30,625 bases of DNA from a virus, in IMG/VR virus record IMGVR_UViG_3300024515_000265, positions 1 to 30,625 of that record; one strand, 5' to 3'. The translations under genes and the position numbers were made by a program. Below the pieces are notes generated by a model. It worked only from the letters and a program-made list of their open reading frames with translations. It had not been told where the DNA came from and searched no databases. Position 1 is the first letter of the stretch, and each line of letters starts with the position of its first letter. Shown here one piece after another: positions 20,733 through 26,262 of the stretch.

Positions 20733-21482
20733 ATGAAGAGAAATAGAGCGCAAAAGCAGCAGCGTAACCAAGCAGATCAGTACGATCCACGCTTTGACAG
20801 TAATGTAATCAACATTGATCGCAGATTGAACGAAAAGCGCAAGCGAGTTCAAATTTATCCAAAAAATCTAAGTCAAGAGACTTATCTACTTAAACTAAAC
20901 GATTCCCAGAAAAAGATTGTATTTGCTATCGGCCCAGCCGGTACAGGTAAAACTATGCTGGCCGTGCAGTGGGCAGTAGATCAGTTAAAATTTGGGCAAG
21001 CGGAAAAGATCATTATTACAAGACCTGCTGTATCAGTAGACGAGGAACATGGATTCCTCCCAGGAGACTTAAATGAAAAAATGGCCCCCTGGACCAAGCC
21101 TATTTTTGATGTTTTTGCTGAAAACTTCAATGCTAAAGAAATTCAACATATGATCGAAGAGGGGGTGATAGAAACCAGTCCTTTAGCATATATGAGAGGC
21201 AGAACATTCAAAAACGCAGTGGTAATTGCAGATGAAATGCAGAATGCAACACCTAGCCAGATGAAAATGTTGCTGACGAGATTAGGAACTGAGTCTAAAA
21301 TGGTTGTAACTGGGGACTTGCAACAAGCAGACCGTCCTAGCAACAATGGTCTTTTAGAGTTTTTACAACTCTATAATAATTTTAAAGACCATCGATACGT
21401 AGACCTAGTACAATTTGACGTACAGGATGTAGAACGCCACGAGGCGGTAAAGGAGATTTTATCTATATACGGTGACTGTTAA
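20733..21482 (+). CDS. phoH: PhoH-like ATPase, 249 aa
   Basis: PhoH family P-loop protein: Walker A GPAGTGKT (67-74), IITRPAVSVDEEHGFLPGD (94-112, the PhoH-specific segment) and Walker B VVIADEMQNA (163-172). Sensor motif VVTGDLQQAD is at 191-200. The family contains RNA helicase- and nuclease-related ATPases of uncertain role and is widespread in T4-like marine phages. The gene is alone on the plus strand between two minus-strand blocks, with a GAGGAGG ribosome site and a hairpin leader. Its stop codon interlocks with that of the convergent 80-aa gene. A phosphate-starvation role is assumed by name but not supported here. Confidence 0.93.
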   Translation: MKRNRAQKQQRNQADQYDPRFDSNVINIDRRLNEKRKRVQIYPKNLSQETYLLKLNDSQKKIVFAIGPAGTGKTMLAVQWAVDQLKFGQAEKIIITRPAVSVDEEHGFLPGDLNEKMAPWTKPIFDVFAENFNAKEIQHMIEEGVIETSPLAYMRGRTFKNAVVIADEMQNATPSQMKMLLTRLGTESKMVVTGDLQQADRPSNNGLLEFLQLYNNFKDHRYVDLVQFDVQDVERHEAVKEILSIYGDC

Positions 21483-21721
21483 TCCTTAGGGAGATAGGGG
21501 GTCAACCGATCCCCTAGCATCCTCTTGTAAAATTCGAGCATATCGTCATATCCAGCATCTGGATTGAGCCCGTTTTTTACGCACTTCTTTTCCTTAAAGT
21601 CTAAGATGACTTTAGCGGTTTGTATGTGCTTCATTCTCAAATTATTTTTAAACTCTGTTACTTCGTCCCATAGGCCTGTGGGCTTACGAACATAGGTAAC
21701 AATCATATAACGTTCACTCAT
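21479..21721 (-). CDS. Conserved small phage protein, 80 aa
   Basis: Function unknown. A basic, mixed alpha/beta protein: MSERYMIVTYVRKPTGLWDE forms a strand-like start, then KNNLRMKHIQTAKVILDFKE, then a helix (YDDMLEFYKRMLGD). The start overlaps the dCMP deaminase stop by 8 bases, so it is expressed with it. Its stop shares four bases with the phoH stop on the other strand. Small proteins of this type are found in T4-like phages; no motif could be identified. Confidence 0.72.
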   Translation of the reverse strand: MSERYMIVTYVRKPTGLWDEVTEFKNNLRMKHIQTAKVILDFKEKKCVKNGLNPDAGYDDMLEFYKRMLGDRLTPYLPKD

Positions 21722-22226
21722 CTAATTTCTCCACAACAATTCCGCTTTTTTCAAGGAATTTAATTCCTGTATCATCTCGATAATTTTCTCCGTAGAACAC
21801 TCGACTAATGCCGGACTGATAGATAAGTTTAGCACATTCTATACAGGGGCTGTGTGTAATAAAAATATCAGCACCAAGACCGCTGTTATGTGATTTTGCT
21901 AACTTAGCAATGGCATTTGATTCGGCGTGTAATACTTCTGGTTTAGTTTTTAGACCAAAATGAACGTTACAACCTGCTTCTTCATTCCATTCTTCGTAGG
22001 GATACTTGGCAAGAAATTCATCTGGATCAAGCCATCCTCCTGCTCCGGAGTCATAATCTCTATATTCGCAGTTGTTTTCCCAACCTGCGGGCATACCGTT
22101 GTAACCATAGCTGATTACTGTGTCGTCTTTGACAATAACGGCGCCGACGTGAAGGCGTTGTGCGTGACTTAATTTTGCAACACGTTTTGCCCAGTCTTTA
22201 TAAAGATCTTTAAATTTTTGTTTCAT
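21714..22226 (-). CDS. cd: dCMP deaminase, 170 aa
   Basis: Zinc-dependent deoxycytidylate deaminase that makes dUMP, feeding dTTP synthesis. HAESN (100-104) provides the zinc ligand His100 and the catalytic Glu102; SPCIECAK (126-133) provides Cys128 and Cys131. The Cys53, His89 region resembles the second structural zinc site of T4 dCD (193 aa). VGAVIVKDDTVISYGYNGMP (27-46) is the substrate-site strand. The start overlaps the gp44 stop by 4 bases. Genes for thymidylate synthase or dUTPase are not in the window. Confidence 0.93.
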   Translation of the reverse strand: MKQKFKDLYKDWAKRVAKLSHAQRLHVGAVIVKDDTVISYGYNGMPAGWENNCEYRDYDSGAGGWLDPDEFLAKYPYEEWNEEAGCNVHFGLKTKPEVLHAESNAIAKLAKSHNSGLGADIFITHSPCIECAKLIYQSGISRVFYGENYRDDTGIKFLEKSGIVVEKLDE

Positions 22227-23140
22227 AACAATTTAGCAAGTCTTACCAATGTAGCAGCAAGATTAATTTCCGGATCTGCACAGATTGTATGATCTACAAG
22301 ACCTTGTTTAATTAATAGAATTGCTTTGTCTTGATTATCTTCTGCTCCAAAGATATCTAAGTTGTCATAAAGCCAACGATATACTTCTTCCATTTCTTCT
22401 GCGCGAATCTTACCACAGAGCATCTTACGTGCTTCTGTGATCTTGCCAGCCTTAAACAAGGTAACCATATCAAACTTCCAGTCTGCTTCGCCTTGATCGC
22501 CTTTGTTAGGAGCAGCTAGTTTGCCCTCATTAACATTTTGTTGTACTAGGTTAATACACTTACGAAGGTCTGGATAAGTTACCTTTACGTAATTATCCAA
22601 GGTGTCAAGATCAAAGTCCACACCTTCATCGACGAGGATAGTAGCCACACGAGCAGTAAACTCTGTAATATCAGTACGTTCGACGTGGAAGCCTTGACAC
22701 CGCGAATGTATAGCAGGAATAATACGATTGGGATAGTTACAAGTAAGAATGAAGCGAGCTGTTGCATGGTATTCCTCCATTACTCCGCGGAGTGCTGCCT
22801 GTGCGTTCGGTGAAAGATAATCGGCCTCGTCAAGCAATACAACTTTGAATGGGCCAAAAGGAATCATTTGTACAAAGTTTGTGATCTTGTCACGAACATC
22901 CTCAACAGAGTTTGTACGCGATGCGTTAATTTCTAACACATCATAGTCTTCAATTCCTAATTCGTGAATAAGAATCTTAGCAAGAGTAGTTTTACCAATG
23001 CCTGCCGATCCACTTAACAGTAAATGAGGAATGCTTTGATCTTTAATCCAAGTTTCAACTTGACTGCGTTGATGTGCATCTCTAAACACATATCCATCAA
23101 TCCTTGCTGGACGATACTTCTCTACCCACAATTCTTTCAT
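22223..23140 (-). CDS. 44: Clamp-loader ATPase large subunit, gp44-like, 305 aa
   Basis: The start at ATG 23140 (MKELWVEKYRPARID) agrees with the usual clamp-loader N-terminus and has GAGGAAC upstream; an upstream extension reads through another small gene. AAA+ motifs: Walker A GSAGIGKT (44-51), Walker B VVLLDEAD (100-107) and SRC (146-148, arginine finger). With gp62 this protein loads the gp45 clamp on DNA. The ATG overlaps the stop of the small membrane protein gene (ATGA). Unlike T4, gp62 is not next to gp44, and gp45 and gp43 lie about 18 kb away in the window. Confidence 0.92.
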   Translation of the reverse strand: MKELWVEKYRPARIDGYVFRDAHQRSQVETWIKDQSIPHLLLSGSAGIGKTTLAKILIHELGIEDYDVLEINASRTNSVEDVRDKITNFVQMIPFGPFKVVLLDEADYLSPNAQAALRGVMEEYHATARFILTCNYPNRIIPAIHSRCQGFHVERTDITEFTARVATILVDEGVDFDLDTLDNYVKVTYPDLRKCINLVQQNVNEGKLAAPNKGDQGEADWKFDMVTLFKAGKITEARKMLCGKIRAEEMEEVYRWLYDNLDIFGAEDNQDKAILLIKQGLVDHTICADPEINLAATLVRLAKLL

Positions 23141-23307
23141 ACTAGTTCCTCTGCAATGCCTAAAATTTCTGCTGCAATAATTAATGCACCTGCAAGAATA
23201 ATATTTTGAGGCCAAATAAGAGCAATACCAGCAGCAACACGTACAGCACTTTTTACAAGGCTAACATAAAAATGTCCCTTGCTTGTATCTTTAGGTTGGA
23301 TTTCCAT
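23137..23307 (-). CDS. Small membrane protein, 56 aa
   Basis: A short gene from ATG 23307 to TGA 23137. The protein has a polar N-terminus (MEIQPKDTSKGHFYVSLVKS) and then a long hydrophobic stretch (VAAGIALIWPQNIILAGALI and onward to IAAEILGIAEELV) that would span the membrane once or as a hairpin. Its start overlaps the end of the cytidylyltransferase gene by 17 bases and its stop overlaps the gp44 start, so the position fits a coupled gene. Function unknown; without the overlap pattern it would be weak. Confidence 0.6.
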   Translation of the reverse strand: MEIQPKDTSKGHFYVSLVKSAVRVAAGIALIWPQNIILAGALIIAAEILGIAEELV

Positions 23308-23737
23308 TTTTTAATCCCTTATTAATTTCAGCGGCTATGACACGTTGTCTTAGTTCTGTTGTTGAAAAATTGTGTTCTCGTTTATTAAAATAAAACTCAA
23401 TTCCTCGATCATTACATTCCCAGCGACCTGTAAAATCCTCATTTTCGTATTCTTGTCCTAGTATTCTAACATCAATGGGATAAGAAAGCAAGATATTTAC
23501 AAGGTCAGCTTCTGTTTCGTAGACTAGTATTTCGTCAACGTACTTGCAGGCCTTGAGTTGCTCGTAACGCTCAAATATACTTTGAATAGGTTTATTTTTA
23601 ATTCCCGGGCGATCAATTGTAGGATCTGTTTGTAGACCTACTATCAAATAGTCGCATTGAGTTTTTGCTTCTTTGAGCATCATAATATGCCCGGCGTGAA
23701 ACAGATCAAATGTGGAACAGGTGAATCCTTTTTTCAT
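23291..23737 (-). CDS. Glycerol-3-phosphate-type cytidylyltransferase, 148 aa
   Basis: A compact HIGH-superfamily nucleotidyltransferase: CSTFDLFHAGHIMMLKEAK (7-25) has the HxGH motif (14-17), followed by DYLIVGLQTD (29-38) and FSTTELRQRV (about 124-133), the RTEGISTT-like motif of the TagD/RfaE2 family. It would join CTP to glycerol-3-phosphate or a similar small phosphate, making a CDP-activated precursor. Such genes are common in T4-like marine phages and may serve surface glycan synthesis or nucleotide pools. The start overlaps the MazG-like gene stop by 4 bases. Substrate cannot be told from sequence alone. Confidence 0.85.
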   Translation of the reverse strand: MKKGFTCSTFDLFHAGHIMMLKEAKTQCDYLIVGLQTDPTIDRPGIKNKPIQSIFERYEQLKACKYVDEILVYETEADLVNILLSYPIDVRILGQEYENEDFTGRWECNDRGIEFYFNKREHNFSTTELRQRVIAAEINKGLKNGNPT

Positions 23738-24105
23738 TTCTTTTCCACAAAAGGTTTAAGGTCTGGAGGAGTCCAGCCTAAGGGTTTGAGTACTTTGCCA
23801 TCTTCACGTTTACGAACTTTACCAGTCTCGGAATCGATCTTAGCAAAATTTGTACGCATAACTTCTTTCCAACCACCTTCTCCGTCGAAGCCGGCTGAAT
23901 GAATTGCACCTACAGTAACAACAATAAAATCTAATAAAGCATCTAAAGTTTCAACTTGATCACTATTGTCAATCGCTACTTTTAATTCTTTCCATTCTTC
24001 TTCCATTAAATCAAGATACAATTTAAACTGATCTTGATTAAAGCCTTCAACTGTTTGGTCGCAGGCTCGCATAAATTTCTCTTGATCACGAAACGGATTA
24101 GTCAT
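23734..24105 (-). CDS. MazG-like NTP pyrophosphohydrolase, 123 aa
   Basis: All-alpha NTP pyrophosphatase of the MazG/PRA-PH superfamily: EEEWKEL (35-41) and ETLDALLDFIVVTVGA (53-68) provide the paired acidic residues for magnesium. A C-terminal tail contains KVRKREDGKVLKPLGWTPPD, typical of phage members and resembling phosphoribosyl-ATP pyrophosphohydrolase-like proteins. It would hydrolyse nucleoside triphosphates. MazG proteins of marine phages are proposed to alter host nucleotide signalling; this is not settled. A consensus-like promoter lies 28 bases upstream and an AAGGAAT ribosome site precedes ATG 24105. Confidence 0.8.
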   Translation of the reverse strand: MTNPFRDQEKFMRACDQTVEGFNQDQFKLYLDLMEEEWKELKVAIDNSDQVETLDALLDFIVVTVGAIHSAGFDGEGGWKEVMRTNFAKIDSETGKVRKREDGKVLKPLGWTPPDLKPFVEKK

Positions 24106-24107
24106 TA

Positions 24108-24353
24108 TTATTCCTTTGATTTTAATATATTAATGATACGCTTTTGTTCTTGCCCTGTCAACCAGTCTTTTTCCAACTCGCCAAAATCAGGAGCATCTTT
24201 TAGAGCACGATCGATAACTTCTTTAAGGAGGTAAAGTTCTTTTTTTAGTTCAAACGCGGTAAATCCGTCTGTATAAGAACTAGAACAATTTCTGGAGAGA
24301 TTGTGTATTTGGGATGTTATTTCACTAACATCCCAAGACTTCTTGAAACCCAT
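24108..24353 (-). CDS. Conserved hypothetical protein, 81 aa
   Basis: A helical, soluble protein of unknown function with a polar N-terminus (MGFKKSWDVSEITSQIHNL), a Ser-rich turn (CSSSYTDGF), then helices (FELKKELYLLKEVIDRALKD). Its ATG overlaps the gp31 stop. The first 15 codons contain a perfect 11-bp inverted repeat, and the last codons contain the promoter for the next gene. No motif recognised. Confidence 0.7.
   Translation of the reverse strand: MGFKKSWDVSEITSQIHNLSRNCSSSYTDGFTAFELKKELYLLKEVIDRALKDAPDFGELEKDWLTGQEQKRIINILKSKE
24133..24161 (-). promoter_or_regulatory. Sigma-70-like promoter for the MazG-like gene
   Basis: TTGACA (24161-24156) and TATCAT (24138-24133) on the minus strand are 17 bases apart, inside the 3' end of the 81-aa gene. 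The transcript would start near 24126, about 20 bases before ATG 24105 with AAGGAAT between. Confidence 0.65.
24309..24336 (-). repeat. Perfect inverted repeat near the start of the 81-aa gene
   Basis: TTGGGATGTTA and TAACATCCCAA form an 11-bp stem with a 6-base loop, beginning about 17 bases inside the coding region. It is not followed by a T-tract. It would fold in the mRNA just after the start codon. Confidence 0.7.
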
Positions 24354-24751
24354 TACATAAAGTCTTCTGGTCTAATATTTAGACTGTCGCCATTTGAAAA
24401 CTCTTGTCCCCAATAGGCAGTATCGGGACGTTCATCCGTAACGGCAAGTATAGAAGCAACTTCTACTTTTTGAACTTCCTTGATAGATTCACCGTCGTCA
24501 ATTTTGATCTTACGAGTCCAACGACCGTGTTCAATAAGGATCCATTGTCCTGGCTTAACATCAAGTTCACACCGTTCGCCTACTTTATAGACTTGAGCCC
24601 AACGAGGCTTAACACCGTGTGCCTTACCGTCATCGCTTTGGATGACAATGCCGGATTTGGTTGTTTGTTCGCCCATATCCATATTATAAACTAAGATATC
24701 CTTAGGCAGGGGGCGTACCTGCATTTGTCGTGCTTCGAATTGTGTGGCCAT
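24353..24751 (-). CDS. 31: GroES/gp31-like co-chaperonin, 132 aa
   Basis: GroES-type beta-barrel: VRPLPKDILVYNMD (12-25) opens the fold, MGEQTTKSGIVIQSDDG (26-42) fits the mobile loop that binds GroEL, and VKPGQWILIEHGRWTRKI (65-82) is the roof and strand region. T4 gp31 replaces host GroES for folding the major head protein; here it would bind host GroEL. The first residues MATQFEARQM extend beyond plain GroES. The gene lies among replication genes in the minus-strand run, with its stop overlapping the next start by one base. Confidence 0.82.
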   Translation of the reverse strand: MATQFEARQMQVRPLPKDILVYNMDMGEQTTKSGIVIQSDDGKAHGVKPRWAQVYKVGERCELDVKPGQWILIEHGRWTRKIKIDDGESIKEVQKVEVASILAVTDERPDTAYWGQEFSNGDSLNIRPEDFM

Positions 24752-24758
24752 CTTTACC

Positions 24759-24989
24759 TCATTTTTTATTGCCGCGAGTTGCTACTTCTTCACGCAATGC
24801 ATTTGGGTTCTGGGCATAATAATCTTGTAAAACCTGTTCTCTAGTTCTAACAATTTTTCCACCTTCACCTAACTCGTCACCGCGAGCATTTACTTTCATA
24901 TTTCCTACTGCGGGAGTTTTTTCAAAACGTAGACCCATTTTTTCCATGTCTACTTCTTTACCGCGCATACTCATATATGTTTTACCCAT
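24759..24989 (-). CDS. Conserved T4-like phage protein, 76 aa
   Basis: Function unknown. A hydrophilic basic protein, MGKTYMSMRGKEVDMEKMGL, followed by TPAVGNMKVNARGDELGEGG and an NxxAR-containing turn. It ends with a charged helix. Proteins with the TPAVGNMxVNARGDELG pattern are conserved in T4-like marine phages as I recall, near gp31, but with no known role. It lies between the DnaE-like fragment gene and gp31, each separated by only a few bases. Confidence 0.75.
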   Translation of the reverse strand: MGKTYMSMRGKEVDMEKMGLRFEKTPAVGNMKVNARGDELGEGGKIVRTREQVLQDYYAQNPNALREEVATRGNKK

Positions 24990-24990
24990 T

Positions 24991-25455
24991 TTATATCTCC
25001 TTGAAGAATTCTTCTATTGGTAAATTGTATTTAATACTATCTATCTTATGTACCCCTATCAAATAGAGTACGTAACTTGCTACAGAACTTCCACGTCCTA
25101 CACCCCAAACTACATTGTTTGCCCTAAGAGTATCTACAATATACTTCATAACATAGAGTACATCAGACATACCGTACTTAATGTAAAGTTCTAGTTCCTG
25201 ACTTACTCGATCTCTTTGTTCATCAGTTTCGCACATTCCGTAGAGCATTTCTACAAGATTTGGATAATAATCGTCGGGAATGAACCAGTGTTTTGGATTT
25301 ATTTCTTTAGGTGGTATTGGATAATGCAGATGTTCTTGATGTATTCTATTAACGTATTGAGTTAGATCATCAGAACAGGGGCAATGTTCCAAGATATCTG
25401 GACCGTGCCTTAATATACCTTCTATAAGTTGTTCTGTTGTGTTATTAATCGACAT
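24991..25455 (-). CDS. Stand-alone fragment-like relative of DNA polymerase III alpha (DnaE), 154 aa
   Basis: The C-terminal half (about 85-154) follows the DnaE palm: QELELYIKYGMSDVLYVMKY, then VVWGVGRGSSVASYVLY (116-131), equal to the GPGRGSAAGSL dNTP-binding loop, then KYNLPIEEFFKEI, the LxxERFLNPER region. It stops just before the PDxDxDF catalytic aspartates, so it cannot polymerise DNA alone. The N-terminal half is not matched to a known domain. The gene overlaps the previous one by 11 bases and may have its own promoter (25530-25558). Whether it is a degenerate remnant or a repurposed binding module is unknown. Confidence 0.75.
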   Translation of the reverse strand: MSINNTTEQLIEGILRHGPDILEHCPCSDDLTQYVNRIHQEHLHYPIPPKEINPKHWFIPDDYYPNLVEMLYGMCETDEQRDRVSQELELYIKYGMSDVLYVMKYIVDTLRANNVVWGVGRGSSVASYVLYLIGVHKIDSIKYNLPIEEFFKEI

Positions 25456-25675
25456 TGATCAATTGACCTAAATCACCATCTGCTTGTTTCAATTTTTGTA
25501 GATGCCTTTTGCTGAGCTCTTCTTTATATATTGTAATACAAGTTGATAGTTGTGTCAATAGATCTGCGCTGCCTAAACGTGCGGCAGCGTAATATTTTTT
25601 GTTCAATTCAAGAAGTTTATTTTCAACTTCTTGATCTTTTAGATTGGTTAAATCACCAATTAGTGGATGAAACAT
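25445..25675 (-). CDS. Coiled-coil-type hypothetical protein, 76 aa
   Basis: Small helical protein, MFHPLIGDLTNLKDQEVENK followed by helices LLELNKKYYAAARLGSADLL and a charged C-terminus (EELSKRHLQKLKQADG). No enzymatic motif is present. Its start coincides with the stop of the upstream structural gene, but its content fits better with the replication cluster; it could be a small assembly or tail protein. A sigma-70-like promoter for the next gene lies in its middle. Confidence 0.72.
   Translation of the reverse strand: MFHPLIGDLTNLKDQEVENKLLELNKKYYAAARLGSADLLTQLSTCITIYKEELSKRHLQKLKQADGDLGQLINVD
25530..25558 (-). promoter_or_regulatory. Sigma-70-like promoter before the DnaE-like gene
   Basis: TTGACA (25558-25553) and TACAAT (25535-25530) on the minus strand are 17 bases apart, within the 76-aa gene. 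It would produce a transcript for the early-type genes down to gp31 and beyond, separate from the late transcript of the fibre genes. Confidence 0.6.
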
Positions 25676-26262
25676 TAGCTAAATTGGCCAACATAGTTCA
25701 TAAAGAATGTGTCTGGGCCGTGTCTCCAAATTTCAACAATAACAGGATCTACATCTGATAACGCTTCTAGATCATACGCTCCTCCAACAGATGGAAAATT
25801 ATTTTTCTTCTTTTGAGTAGCACCAGTTCCTGATAAAGAAAATGTAATTTCTCTTGGTGTAAGAGCATCGTTAGTGTACAATTCTAATGTAACTTTACCA
25901 ACTGATGTCGAGTCAGCTGGAAAGCCTGTTAAATTAAATGTTGCATTATCACCTAACGTAATGATTTGATATGCGCCACTGGCAAATTCAATATCTACTA
26001 TTCCGCTTGATATTGCCAGTTCGGATGGAATTATTACATCTGTTGTGTTAACAAACATCGCATTAACGATCTTGTTTCCAAAAAATTCATTATCCTGGTC
26101 AGTTCTTGCAGCGTTTTGTTGTAGATCTTCAATTTCACTTTTAGCTGCTATAAAGTTATCTTTAATTTGATTAAAGTTGTCACGAAAAACCTGTGTATCG
26201 TTATCCTGCCCAGCTCTAGGAAAGTTTTCGTTAATTGCTGCGTAATTAATGTTGCTTGTCAC
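25675..26262 (-). CDS. Virion/tail-fibre-type protein, 195 aa
   Basis: Starts with GTG at 26262 (overlapping the preceding stop), with GGAG 10 bases upstream. The N-terminus (NYAAINENFPRAGQDNDTQV) and the helix FNQIKDNFIAAKSEIEDLQQ resemble the attachment part of T4-like fibre or baseplate proteins: the same 'VFRDNFNQIKDNF' style appears in the 191-aa gene at 28737 as FQKVNANFSELN. The rest is strand-rich with Gly/Thr repeats, typical of trimeric fibres. A late promoter lies 33 bases upstream in the previous gene. Exact fibre type unknown. Confidence 0.78.
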   Translation of the reverse strand: MTSNINYAAINENFPRAGQDNDTQVFRDNFNQIKDNFIAAKSEIEDLQQNAARTDQDNEFFGNKIVNAMFVNTTDVIIPSELAISSGIVDIEFASGAYQIITLGDNATFNLTGFPADSTSVGKVTLELYTNDALTPREITFSLSGTGATQKKKNNFPSVGGAYDLEALSDVDPVIVEIWRHGPDTFFMNYVGQFS

